DNA of 64,000 bases from a virus: positions 255,335 to 319,334 of the IMG/VR virus record IMGVR_UViG_3300024239_000013, one strand, 5' to 3'. The position numbers and the translations under genes are program-made. How positions within the stretch are numbered: the stretch's first letter is position 1; the number at the start of each line of letters is the position of its first letter. Under the pieces are notes generated by a model. It was given only the letters and a program-made list of their open reading frames with translations. It had not been told where the DNA came from and ran no database searches. Shown here one piece after another: positions 51,478 to 61,256 of this stretch.

Positions 51478-54400
51478 TTATACAAATTGTATAAATCCTC
51501 CTGATGATATTCCTCCTGTTTTACTAACAGTAAGTCTGTTGATGAATTTTTGAATTCCTTTTGCAGGTTCAACAATAACATCAATTATACCCATATTCAT
51601 ATCTATGATTGAAGGGGTGTTATTAGAAGCATCCATAATAGTCTGATATGCATAAATACCTCCTCCTGCTCTAACTCCATCAAGATAATTATCAACTAAA
51701 GTTTTTATCTCAAGTCTGATTGTGTCTTCATTGAAATCAAAAAGATAATTAGCTAGAATTTCTTGTACGTCAGTTTCGATACTAATTAAAAGATCTCTAA
51801 CATGTATAAGATTAAAAGCAGAGTTAACTTGTTGATAAGCAGTTTGGTTACCATAGATGGCTACACCAACCCCTCTTCTTTTTATAATTGGATTGATACC
51901 AAAAGGCTCTAAATTACCTCTATCTTCTTCATCGAAATCATATTCAACCCCTACTATATTAGATCCGCTTATTAAACCTCTTTTTTGACCAGCAATGATA
52001 GCATAAGGTTCTCCGTTAGAAAATTTTCTAAGGAAATTGTTAGAAACAAATGCTGCAGGAGGAACGTTTATATTTCTATTTCCCTCTCTTACTGTTATGT
52101 ATGGAGCATAGAAACCACAGAATTTAGCTCCATCTTCTTCGCTAGGTAAGCTGAAAGTGTAGGTTGGATTTAATGATAAATTACCTCCTTCCGTAATATA
52201 AGCTGTATTTAGCTTAGGATATGGGTTTACAGAAGTAGGAGCATCGGTAAATCTAGGGTCTGTACTAGCTCTAAATTGTTCCATAGAAGGAGCATTTATA
52301 ATAGCAAGTGCTTGTTGTCTTAGTTTAGCAAGTCTACTTAATTGATATTTAGAATTAGGTAGAATTTGACCAGAGAATGTGTCTACAATATATCTAAATG
52401 ATATAACGTCTTTAGAGGATAAAGTTTTAGCTATGTTTGTGTTGTACATAACATCTAAAATCTCTGATATTCTCGCGTCTGTTCCGTTAGGTCTATGCCA
52501 ATCATTCATACTAAATCCTGAAAGATATGAGAAATCAAAAGATCTAGTAAATTGAGCAATAGATGCAAATTTTTGAACTCTGACCCCATTAGCAGTAGAA
52601 TAGTATAATACAGGTCTTGAAGAAACTACTTTATAAATACCTGCTGTACTAGTTCTTGAAACTGATGTAATTTTAGCTAATCTATTTTGTCTGTTTCCAT
52701 TAACATTTTCACAAACATCCAAGTCTGTAGATACTACCAAGTCACCTACAGAAAATGGAACATTACCGTTCAAATCTAATCCAATAGTGAACGTATTAAC
52801 ATCTATTCTTGTACAATCAATAAATTGATTAATGGAACCATTTTTAGAAACGATATCAAATTTCTGAGTGTCTACTGGATATCCAATATTATCTGAAGCA
52901 TATGTCGTGCCAAAAGAAGGAACGTCTGTTATCGTAGCATCATCTAGATCTACATTGCTATAAGCCCTAGTATAAACTAGATTAAATTGGTCTCTATCTA
53001 CTGTAGATTCAAACCCCAAATATCTAACTTGCGTTCCTGCAGAGTTAATCCAAGCAAGATCCCCTGTAGTAATTTCCGAATATTTATGATCCTGATAAAG
53101 TTGGGATGCATTATAAGCTAAGATTGCATTAGAAATACCCAAAGGTGCTCCAGGCCCAGTTATTCCATTAGGTGTAAATATACTTTCTATATTAACATAA
53201 TCCGAATTACCAAATTGATAAGCTTTAGCGTAGAACGGTTGGCTACTTCCCGATGCTCCTGTATTATAAGAATTTAAATTATAAGTAGGGGTAACGGTTA
53301 TACCCTGAGATCTATAGAAAGGAGTATCTAAAGGATGTGTGAAATAAATTCTAAGTGCTCCAGAAACCTCCTTAGTTCCAGTAACTTTAAGTTTAACTAT
53401 ACTTGCTTCAGAGAATTGATTTATTAATGCACCTGTTAATCCCCCAGTGTATCCTGAAACTACTCCTAGTATAAATTTCTGATCGTTTGAAGAGGTAACA
53501 CTTAAGAAACTTTTAAGTTCAGCAACATCTGTATTATTTTGGATGTAACCTGCGGTAACACCATAAGTAGTTTTAGTTTGCAAATAATGTAAACCACTAT
53601 CATAAGCAGAAGGATCATAGATTTCAAAAGAATCAGAAACGATCCCTGCAGTAGCTCCTTCGGAACCGGTTAAAGTAAATAAAGTACCAACTTTAGTTCC
53701 TGTAGTAAATACAGTTGCTCCAGTTGGACTAGTAAATCCAGTAGCACCAGTTACACCAACTACTTTTTGAGAGTATAAGTAATCTGCAACTAAAACCTGG
53801 TCATAACTTAAGAAATTGATCTTTGGTGTTTTAAGGTCTCTGTCTCCTGTTAATTCATCAATTAAGTGGTTACCAACTAAATCTATTCTAGATGTATTTT
53901 GACAAATGCTATCAAATGCTTGTTCATCAATAGCACAGAATAACCCAGTTGACGGAGTATTATTATTAACTAGTGTTTGTATATACTGATTAACTCCATT
54001 TAAATCAACGAAATCTGGAATTATACATCCAGTAACATTCGTAACAATAGAAACATCAGGATCGTTTAGAAATTGATCAATTCTATCTTTTATAAATCCA
54101 TTATTGGTAAAATATTTACTCCATTTCGGATCTATTGAAAGTGCTTGATAATTTGTCCAGTTACCATAAACTGCTATAACATCAATAAAATAATCAGATA
54201 TGTAATCATAAGGGTGCATGAAACTAGGAACATTATCAGCACCATACCAATCTATTGCGAAAATATCATAACCTTTAAGCGGCTTATTAGAATCTGTAGA
54301 TTTTCTAACTATTACGCTCATAGGTGATTTACCGAGATTCGTTAAATTAAACAATTTACCTTGGTCTTCTACGCTTAGTGTTGCAAGGAAATAATTTGGA

Positions 54401-54831
54401 TCTGCAAACCAGAATCTCTCCTTATTATAATAAGAAGAATAAAGTCTGCTTGTTACAACACCATTATTTTCTTCAGTGTCAATTGAATATGATTGATATG
54501 TTGCTTTATCTGGGTTAGATGATTCTTCGTCGTCATTTAATCTTAATAGATTTAACGCAAAGACTGGTCCAGTATTTAGACATGTTAATATTGACCTTTG
54601 AAAGAAAGATCCTTTATTTTCTAGTGATCTATCGACGTCACCGAAAATAGATATAAGAGTTGTTACGTCTGGAATATAGACTGGTGTATTGAACGGTCCC
54701 TTATTAGAGAATCCTACAACTAATCTGATAGTCTGAGATGTTAATATTACATTTTGAGTTGTCTCAAATTCCAATGTATAAACTCCAGATGCTCTAAATT
54801 GAGAGTAGTCTATTTTTACCTTATTTGCCAT
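51478..54831 (-). CDS. 18: Tail sheath protein gp18
   Basis: 1117 aa, much longer than T4 gp18 (659). N-terminal sheath block SGVYTLEFETTQNVILTSQT then RLVVGFSNKGPFNTPVYIPD. The C-terminal contractile core is GVAIYGNQTAYQQVNSAFNL, IHVRDLLISIETDVQEILAN, RLEIKTLVDNYLDGVRAGGG, NMGIIDVIVEPAKGIQKFIN. The middle carries large insertions, one with Gly-Ala-Thr-rich GATGATGFTSPTGATVF, probably surface domains. The sheath contracts to drive the tube. GATATATA lies 29 bases upstream. Confidence 0.93.
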   Translation of the reverse strand: MANKVKIDYSQFRASGVYTLEFETTQNVILTSQTIRLVVGFSNKGPFNTPVYIPDVTTLISIFGDVDRSLENKGSFFQRSILTCLNTGPVFALNLLRLNDDEESSNPDKATYQSYSIDTEENNGVVTSRLYSSYYNKERFWFADPNYFLATLSVEDQGKLFNLTNLGKSPMSVIVRKSTDSNKPLKGYDIFAIDWYGADNVPSFMHPYDYISDYFIDVIAVYGNWTNYQALSIDPKWSKYFTNNGFIKDRIDQFLNDPDVSIVTNVTGCIIPDFVDLNGVNQYIQTLVNNNTPSTGLFCAIDEQAFDSICQNTSRIDLVGNHLIDELTGDRDLKTPKINFLSYDQVLVADYLYSQKVVGVTGATGFTSPTGATVFTTGTKVGTLFTLTGSEGATAGIVSDSFEIYDPSAYDSGLHYLQTKTTYGVTAGYIQNNTDVAELKSFLSVTSSNDQKFILGVVSGYTGGLTGALINQFSEASIVKLKVTGTKEVSGALRIYFTHPLDTPFYRSQGITVTPTYNLNSYNTGASGSSQPFYAKAYQFGNSDYVNIESIFTPNGITGPGAPLGISNAILAYNASQLYQDHKYSEITTGDLAWINSAGTQVRYLGFESTVDRDQFNLVYTRAYSNVDLDDATITDVPSFGTTYASDNIGYPVDTQKFDIVSKNGSINQFIDCTRIDVNTFTIGLDLNGNVPFSVGDLVVSTDLDVCENVNGNRQNRLAKITSVSRTSTAGIYKVVSSRPVLYYSTANGVRVQKFASIAQFTRSFDFSYLSGFSMNDWHRPNGTDARISEILDVMYNTNIAKTLSSKDVISFRYIVDTFSGQILPNSKYQLSRLAKLRQQALAIINAPSMEQFRASTDPRFTDAPTSVNPYPKLNTAYITEGGNLSLNPTYTFSLPSEEDGAKFCGFYAPYITVREGNRNINVPPAAFVSNNFLRKFSNGEPYAIIAGQKRGLISGSNIVGVEYDFDEEDRGNLEPFGINPIIKRRGVGVAIYGNQTAYQQVNSAFNLIHVRDLLISIETDVQEILANYLFDFNEDTIRLEIKTLVDNYLDGVRAGGGIYAYQTIMDASNNTPSIIDMNMGIIDVIVEPAKGIQKFINRLTVSKTGGISSGGFIQFV

Positions 54832-54860
54832 TATTTTTCAAGATATTTTTGCTTCATGTC

Positions 54861-54870
54861 TATATATCAA
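54861..54870 (-). promoter_or_regulatory. GATATATA promoter-like element
   Basis: Minus strand TTGATATATA, 29 bases upstream of the sheath ATG at 54831. Confidence 0.45.
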
Positions 54871-54913
54871 AAAAGAAAACGGAATTATTGGTAAGAGAGA
54901 TTAAATGGATATA

Positions 54914-56737
54914 TTACATGAGTTTACTAAAGTCTCCATAGCTCCTTCCTTCCTTAGTAGAAGGTCCCCTTTGTTCCTCATCAAACGACATTCCATCTTC
55001 GAGTTTACCGATAATAATATCCTTGTATGGATTATCTTCCATCTCATCAAAAACTTCTCCAATCAATTGATTGAAATCATATCCTTCGAAAAGACCAGAA
55101 AGATTTACTAAAGTCATTACAACATCGTCATGTCCACTTTGACTTGAGTATGTTCCTCTTGAATTTAATCCGAATGTAAAAAGCTCTGGTATGGTCCATT
55201 TCTTTTCATTGATTAGTATCTTGTCTGATTTAACTAAACTTCTGAGAACCTCACAGTATTTCATTTTGTTCTTTTCGTTGTATTTTATACCAGGTTTTAG
55301 AATCCTTGCACTTTCTGTGTGTTTGGTGAAGAGGAACATTTCATCGAAAAAGTCATCTCTTGATATCAGTTTATCATATAAAAGTTCACCCTTGAAGTTC
55401 ATTTCAAGTGCTATTTTAACTCTATCTACAGTGAAAACATCAGTACAAAGGAGTTGTAAGAGTTTAGTTAATTCTTCCAATTTTATTTCATTATCTCTAA
55501 ATACACCAACCTGTACAAGACCGAAGAAATCAGATTCATCATCAAACTCTTCAATTCTTTCTATAACAACTCTGGGTAAAGGAACAATCTTAAGTATATT
55601 AATTACGGTAAAGTCCCCACTCCCACCTGCGCTAAGATCTACAGATAAAACAAATTTTTTACCTGGTCGGTCGCATTTATCGAGATTAAATTTTGGATGC
55701 CATATCAGATTCTCGTAGTTTATTCCGCTATCATGTAAACACTCAATCTCTCTCCAGATGTACTCAACCTCATTTTTTCTAATCTTTCTAAGCTCGCTAG
55801 AGCCTAATAATAAACTAGACGAACTTAAAAATTGATTCCCATATTCCTGATTAAAAAGTTCCTCGCTACCAAGGTTACCAATTTCTTTCTGTTTCCACTC
55901 TTCGTCTCTACCTGGAACCTGCCACCAATCAACACGGATTGGATTAAAGCTATTCTCCCCTGTTAGTGCTCCCTGGTATATCTCATAGAACTTATTCATT
56001 CCATTAGGAGTTGAAGTAATAATAATTCTGGAGACTTTAGACGAAGAAACAGTTGGGTATGTAGATCTAAAGAAAGCTTCTATAAAGTTGGGATTAATGT
56101 GAGCAAATTCATCCATGTATAGAAAGTGTATCGTAAAACCAATACCCGACGTTTTTGTAGTTGTCTTAGCTAATACTCTGCATCCATTATCGAAACGCAT
56201 TGACATCACGTTATTCACCATTATACCTGGTTTAAGGAAGAATGGCAGACCTTTTATTATGGATTTAATCTTATCCATTAATTCTTCTGCTGTATCCCCT
56301 ACGTTCGCCAATATCATAGCGTTTTTATCATGATTGAAAAGAAGATACCAAACAAGTATTATAGAAGAAGTGATAGATTTACCAACTTGTCTGGGTGCTA
56401 GAAAAACATTAAATCTATTGCTCTGGTATTCTCTAAGAACCGATTCCTGATAGTCTCTAAGTCTAATATATTCTAATCCAGTATCAGTCATTACTTTACA
56501 ATATTTAGCAAAGTAGGTAACGTCCTCTGCACATTTTTTCATTTCAAGAATTTCCTCTTTGGTATACTCCCAAAGAATATTTGCTCTTTTTAGTTCTGGA
56601 TTATTATCATGAAATGGATTCTCGACACTTTTATAGTCAAGTCCTTCTTCATCAACTCTTCTTAAAAGTTCGTCAATTCTTGCAGTAGTCCAATATGTAG
56701 TTTCTTGTTGGACCCCATTTTCTAATAATTCTGCCAT
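54914..56737 (-). CDS. 17: Terminase large subunit gp17
   Basis: 607 aa (T4 gp17 is 610). Walker A APRQVGKS (114-121), Walker B FLYMDEFAHI, coupling motif IITSTPNGMNKFYEIY. Nuclease acidic residues: VLSVDLSAGGSGDFTVIN, KIALEMNFKGELLYDKL, and SGHDDVVMTLVNL. It packages DNA through the portal and cuts at headful. It follows the small terminase by one base. Confidence 0.96.
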   Translation of the reverse strand: MAELLENGVQQETTYWTTARIDELLRRVDEEGLDYKSVENPFHDNNPELKRANILWEYTKEEILEMKKCAEDVTYFAKYCKVMTDTGLEYIRLRDYQESVLREYQSNRFNVFLAPRQVGKSITSSIILVWYLLFNHDKNAMILANVGDTAEELMDKIKSIIKGLPFFLKPGIMVNNVMSMRFDNGCRVLAKTTTKTSGIGFTIHFLYMDEFAHINPNFIEAFFRSTYPTVSSSKVSRIIITSTPNGMNKFYEIYQGALTGENSFNPIRVDWWQVPGRDEEWKQKEIGNLGSEELFNQEYGNQFLSSSSLLLGSSELRKIRKNEVEYIWREIECLHDSGINYENLIWHPKFNLDKCDRPGKKFVLSVDLSAGGSGDFTVINILKIVPLPRVVIERIEEFDDESDFFGLVQVGVFRDNEIKLEELTKLLQLLCTDVFTVDRVKIALEMNFKGELLYDKLISRDDFFDEMFLFTKHTESARILKPGIKYNEKNKMKYCEVLRSLVKSDKILINEKKWTIPELFTFGLNSRGTYSSQSGHDDVVMTLVNLSGLFEGYDFNQLIGEVFDEMEDNPYKDIIIGKLEDGMSFDEEQRGPSTKEGRSYGDFSKLM

Positions 56738-56738
56738 T

Positions 56739-57521
56739 TTATTCTAATATATCGTCCTCTATTTCAAACTCTTCAGGATCTTCGTAATTATCATCATCCT
56801 TTCTATTCGGATTCTGTGCATCTATTAATTTTTTTTCTCTTGCATTAACAACTGAGTTGGGATCTACTATTTCCGGTTTAATGTCAACTATTTCAGACCC
56901 TATTATATCTCTAAGACCCTCCATAATTCCTCTAGTTCCTCTGGATCTCAATCCTTCACTTGAACTTGAAGCTATATATGTCGTACCATCAGAATCTGAA
57001 GTTTGATCTAATACCATCCCTCCAGAGTGTCTTTTTTCGTCTATTTCTATCTTCGTCTTTTTATAATTCTGTTCCATTTTTTCCAGATAGTTCTGGTAAT
57101 CCTTCGGCATCTGCATTATCTGAGATTGTAATTGGGCCAATACTTCAAATAATCTTGGATGCATATTACCAAGATCAATCTCTTCCAATATTTTTGTTAT
57201 TGCATGCTGTGCAGACTTTAGCTGAAACATCATAGCAGATAGATTTAAAGTGTCCGCTTTTTTCTTAAACTCCACATGAGATCCAGATGCTTGATCCAAA
57301 TCCACATAAAATTTCGTAATCGAATCCATTAAAGCCTTCGCCTCGGTTAAAGCTGTAGATTTTTCTCCAGCAATATCCATCATTTCGGTGGTCTTTAGTC
57401 TAGGAAGCTCATCAGTATCAGGAAGTATATTTTCCAAAGCTTCCTCCATTATAATGGAATCTAAACTTTCCTTAATCTTTTCCTGTACTACTTTTTCTGG
57501 TTTTGGTTTTCTTCTTGGCAT
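56739..57521 (-). CDS. 16: Terminase small subunit candidate gp16
   Basis: 260 aa (T4 gp16 is 164). The central region is helical with coiled-coil character (ALMDSITKFYVDLDQASGSH, LAQLQSQIMQMPKDYQNYLE, KMEQNYKKTKIEIDEKRHSG). N-terminal about 50 residues are basic then acidic; the C-terminal about 90 are Gly/Ser/Asp-rich. The position immediately upstream of gp17 matches T4 order 16-17. The helical central domain fits the ring-forming region. No sequence-level match is certain. Confidence 0.65.
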   Translation of the reverse strand: MPRRKPKPEKVVQEKIKESLDSIIMEEALENILPDTDELPRLKTTEMMDIAGEKSTALTEAKALMDSITKFYVDLDQASGSHVEFKKKADTLNLSAMMFQLKSAQHAITKILEEIDLGNMHPRLFEVLAQLQSQIMQMPKDYQNYLEKMEQNYKKTKIEIDEKRHSGGMVLDQTSDSDGTTYIASSSSEGLRSRGTRGIMEGLRDIIGSEIVDIKPEIVDPNSVVNAREKKLIDAQNPNRKDDDNYEDPEEFEIEDDILE

Positions 57522-57524
57522 ATA

Positions 57525-60014
57525 TTATCTATTTCTTGCAAATTTAGGAATATTTAATAAAGGCTTAGCATTATCTATAATGTGAGCCAAATGTGCATCT
57601 CTAATTATATTTTGATTTAATACTGTTGATTGATTATCTATATCTATCATATTTTTAAATAATCTAACATTTCCTACGTATATAGGACCAGTAAATATCT
57701 TATAAGAGTTATTGTCTGTTCCGTAATAAGGACTTGAGTTATCGTTATCTATATCAGGATTAGCTTTAAAAATCATTGGAGAATTCATCATTCTTACATC
57801 TTCATGAAGCTTTTCTAATTTACTAGATTGATCTGACGAATTTACAGGATCATAAGTCATTCCCCATATATTAGCAGCAATCTGTTTATAAACATTGGAT
57901 ACATTTACAACAACTCCGTACCAGCTACCATATTCGGGTACAAATTGTAACGGCGAATTTACTATCTTATTATTAATTCTTACTACTAAACTTCCCTGTT
58001 CTAAAAAGTTGTTAGCAGTATCATCAATTACACCAGAGTGTATTAAATCCACTCTAATTCCCTTTATTGAGCTATTTTCGTCTAAGTGTAATCCACTTAT
58101 TAAATTTCTACTTTGTGCTTTTTGCATTTTCCAAACAATAGTTCCTTGGGAAAATGTTTCTGAATTATTCTTAATTTTAAATCTATATTCGTCTGAAACT
58201 TCAAGAACCTCATATCCTCCCGAATGTAGTTTATCACCTTTTATAGCAACATATCCCTCAGGATTACTATCATACGATTCCCATTTTTTTAAATTGTGTT
58301 TTTTAGGATAAGTGTTAAAATATAAATAATCAGGATCATATGATTCTAGTGTTAGATTTAGTATAGGATAAGGTCTTCTTAACATTTGTTGATTATCATA
58401 GAAATTTCTGAGGTTAAACCAACATGTATAAGAAATTTCGCCAGTAGGACCGAGTTCTGGAAGAATCTTATATCTTACTGCATTTCTATATCTATAAGGA
58501 TCGTATTTAAATTCTGAATCGTCTGCAAAAGCACCGGAAAGATCATAATAATTATTAAGTACTATTGTCCAGTTATTATTAAGATCGTATTCAATTATAG
58601 GGAGATCTTTATAAACATAAGATCTAGTTGGATCCTGTGACATTTGATTTATGGTAGTAGCATACTGCTGTGGTTTTGCTATTTTTGTCCCTTCTTCTCT
58701 GATTTCGTCACCAAATAGTTTCTCAGTAGTTAGAGTTATACCATCCAATTCCTCCTTATATGCAGGATCTTGAAAATATGTATTGCTTTTAGGACTGTAT
58801 TTTTTAAGTTCAATCTTAAAATATACGGGAGCATTCATAAAATCTCTAAACAAGTAAGTTGAATTTATCTCATAAATTCTATTAGTTAGTGGAAAATATA
58901 TGATGTCTCTTTTTCTAGGTTGTGAACCCCTTCCGAATATACTTTCGAAATATTTTTTATCTATTTGTATTTCAAAAGGCTCGTCGAACTGTAATCCGAA
59001 AGGATCAAAATTTATCTTATTATCAGGAAATTGATTTTGTGGAACTAGAACTTTCACACATTTCTCATCAACTACATTAAAGATGGTATATTCTTTTAAT
59101 ATTACATCCTTTCCTCTTGCCTGTGGTTGAACTGAATAATAATTTGCCTCTAATCCAAATAAATTATTAACCATTAAGCTAAGGTCCTGGTACATATTTA
59201 GCGCTTTGTTTACAGCATAAGGATTGAATGTAAATTTACAATCTGAAAATATTACAGGTCTATTTGAAATTTCATTAGAACATATAGCAGCAGGTTTAAA
59301 AATGACAGTTTCAACATCAGCAGCATATTCTAAATCAAGATCAAAATTAACTATTACGATGCTAGGATCTATTGGTTCTTCTGTATTATAAACTATTGTC
59401 CCATCAGGATTCACTAAAACTGAGGTAAATCTAAATTCCGGATAGAATTTATTAGCTGGGTCTAAATTTATATCAAAAAGGTCAGAAAACTCGTTGGTTA
59501 TTCCACCTAGAGCGGTTCCCACATTCGTCCAAAGAGACCACGTTTTCCCGTCTATACTATATCTAAAATCTATAGAAATATCATTAGAATCTAGTCTAGA
59601 ACCGGAATTATTACTATTCGACGCATCTATTATCCATCCATTAAACTTACTAACATTTACGAAAGGCTTATCCCAACTTAATATTCTATAATTACCTATG
59701 TACGTGAAATTAAGAGCACTATCGAGTTGCTCCATCCTGGTTTCATAATAATCAGGGGAAGAACAAGGCTTATAATAAGTCTTTCCATCAATTAAAACCT
59801 CATGATATCCACCACAACCTATTTGTTTTGCCCTCGCTTCTGCTGAATCTGGTGTAGAATATAAGTTGTCAACAGATGATTCTTTTATTTTAGTAGTGTT
59901 TTCTAATCCGTCATGATAATTATATCTATTATCTGACAATTCGTACTGTTCCCCGTTACCGTTTTTAATAGGGAATCCTTTTTTTGGAAATTTATCTTCT
60001 GGGTAAAAATTCAT
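57525..60014 (-). CDS. Large virion structural protein
   Basis: 829 aa, mostly beta-rich. Early motif EARAKQIGCGGYHEVLIDGK then YYKPCSS resembles a short Cys module seen in diverse phage structural proteins. Further domains look like jelly-roll or concanavalin-type modules (FRYSIDGKTWSLWTNVG; VVNVSNVYKQIAANIWGMTY; FTGPIYVGNVRLFKNM). It lies upstream of gp16, where T4 has neck and tail-completion genes 13-15, but it is too long to be one of these. A neck, whisker or head-fibre role is possible. A GGATATATA element is 19 bases upstream. Confidence 0.55.
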   Translation of the reverse strand: MNFYPEDKFPKKGFPIKNGNGEQYELSDNRYNYHDGLENTTKIKESSVDNLYSTPDSAEARAKQIGCGGYHEVLIDGKTYYKPCSSPDYYETRMEQLDSALNFTYIGNYRILSWDKPFVNVSKFNGWIIDASNSNNSGSRLDSNDISIDFRYSIDGKTWSLWTNVGTALGGITNEFSDLFDINLDPANKFYPEFRFTSVLVNPDGTIVYNTEEPIDPSIVIVNFDLDLEYAADVETVIFKPAAICSNEISNRPVIFSDCKFTFNPYAVNKALNMYQDLSLMVNNLFGLEANYYSVQPQARGKDVILKEYTIFNVVDEKCVKVLVPQNQFPDNKINFDPFGLQFDEPFEIQIDKKYFESIFGRGSQPRKRDIIYFPLTNRIYEINSTYLFRDFMNAPVYFKIELKKYSPKSNTYFQDPAYKEELDGITLTTEKLFGDEIREEGTKIAKPQQYATTINQMSQDPTRSYVYKDLPIIEYDLNNNWTIVLNNYYDLSGAFADDSEFKYDPYRYRNAVRYKILPELGPTGEISYTCWFNLRNFYDNQQMLRRPYPILNLTLESYDPDYLYFNTYPKKHNLKKWESYDSNPEGYVAIKGDKLHSGGYEVLEVSDEYRFKIKNNSETFSQGTIVWKMQKAQSRNLISGLHLDENSSIKGIRVDLIHSGVIDDTANNFLEQGSLVVRINNKIVNSPLQFVPEYGSWYGVVVNVSNVYKQIAANIWGMTYDPVNSSDQSSKLEKLHEDVRMMNSPMIFKANPDIDNDNSSPYYGTDNNSYKIFTGPIYVGNVRLFKNMIDIDNQSTVLNQNIIRDAHLAHIIDNAKPLLNIPKFARNR

Positions 60015-60033
60015 TATAGCTAGATACTTTGGT

Positions 60034-60042
60034 TATATATCC
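60034..60042 (-). promoter_or_regulatory. GGATATATA promoter-like element
   Basis: Minus strand CGGATATATA, 19 bases upstream of the ATG at 60014. Confidence 0.5.
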
Positions 60043-60053
60043 GCTTAAAAAAG

Positions 60054-61256
60054 TTAGAATGAATTTTGAGTGTAATTAGAATTTACCCAATCGATTATGG
60101 AAAGATATACATCTTCAGGTTTTATTGTTTTTGTACATTCAAAAGCTCTTTCGGTTCCTTTATGCAAAGGACACCACCACCAATCACCCCTATCAAATTT
60201 ATATTTGGGGTCAGTAAAGCAACCATGACAAACGTTTTTATTTATAATCCTTAAGCATTTGTCGGAAAATTCTAAAAAAGGATCTGTAAATCCAGATATC
60301 ATAACAGTTGGAATTCCTAGTCCCCAAGATAACCAAGAAAGACCTGAACTTAATCCTATAAAGAAATCACAATTCAAAAGGTCACTTATTCTATCCTCAA
60401 GAGGGAAATCCCCACTCTTATCGACTACTCCTTTTAATTTGGTTTCTCCTTTTTGTATAACCACAACTTCATAACCAGAAAATTTCAGAAGATCTACTAG
60501 TCTTTGCCATCCGCCAGGATAGTGCCAAAATTTTGAACCTGCGGTAGATTCGGTAGCTATACAAACATATTTTTTATCAAAAATTTTATTTTTCTCTCTC
60601 CTATTGATTTTAGGTCTAATTTCTCCAATATAATCAACCCCCAGTATATCACTACATACTTTTTGTAGAGGAATGCTTCTGGGATCGTTTATATGAACGT
60701 TTCTATCATCCTCTTCATACCATCCTATACCGATAACAACTTTCGTTCCTGGTTCTCTGTGGCCTGGAGGTTTAAATTTAATTTCGGGATACATCGAATC
60801 GAAAAGTTCATTATAGAAAGTAGTAACAGTTAGATCCATAACTCCATATTTTTTTCTAAATTCCTCAATATAAGGAACCCATGCTATAGTATCACCTAGA
60901 GATGAACTATCTATAGAGATACAAACCTTGCCGGTTTTTAGGTAATCGTAAAGATGAAATTCAGAGATTAATATTTTATCAGAATTATAGACTTCTATTA
61001 TGCAATTATAGATTCCCCTTTTAAATGCACTGGAGAACATATTATGAGATAGCTTAGCACCATATAATTCTTTGTTACCATCTCTTATAATGACGAAAAA
61101 ATAATCATCCGGATTTTCAGATCTTCCTGAAATATAAACTCTGGGATAATAATCAAACCAACAATGAACGTCAGTTTTTAGATTGTCACTTACAAAAATA
61201 TTTTCTGACTTTTCTATATCAGAATAAATTGAAATTGAATTTTTACTTATTTCCAT
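60054..61256 (-). CDS. O-heptosyltransferase-like protein (BAHT/TibC-like, GT9 fold)
   Basis: 400 aa. GT-B fold with GKVCISIDSSSLGDTIAWVP then IEEFRKKY in the N-terminal half, KFWHYPGGWQRLVDLLKFSG and DFFIGLSSGLSWLSWGLGIP plus TVMISG in the nucleotide-sugar half. The C-terminal C343-x2-C346-x15-C362-x11-C374 set (CHGC, GDWWWCPLHKG, RAFECTKTI) matches the iron-binding finger of the bacterial autotransporter heptosyltransferases such as TibC. Those transfer heptose from ADP-heptose to Ser residues of proteins. An N-terminal beta region may form the acceptor or oligomerisation domain. It overlaps the next glycosyltransferase by one base. Confidence 0.75.
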   Translation of the reverse strand: MEISKNSISIYSDIEKSENIFVSDNLKTDVHCWFDYYPRVYISGRSENPDDYFFVIIRDGNKELYGAKLSHNMFSSAFKRGIYNCIIEVYNSDKILISEFHLYDYLKTGKVCISIDSSSLGDTIAWVPYIEEFRKKYGVMDLTVTTFYNELFDSMYPEIKFKPPGHREPGTKVVIGIGWYEEDDRNVHINDPRSIPLQKVCSDILGVDYIGEIRPKINRREKNKIFDKKYVCIATESTAGSKFWHYPGGWQRLVDLLKFSGYEVVVIQKGETKLKGVVDKSGDFPLEDRISDLLNCDFFIGLSSGLSWLSWGLGIPTVMISGFTDPFLEFSDKCLRIINKNVCHGCFTDPKYKFDRGDWWWCPLHKGTERAFECTKTIKPEDVYLSIIDWVNSNYTQNSF

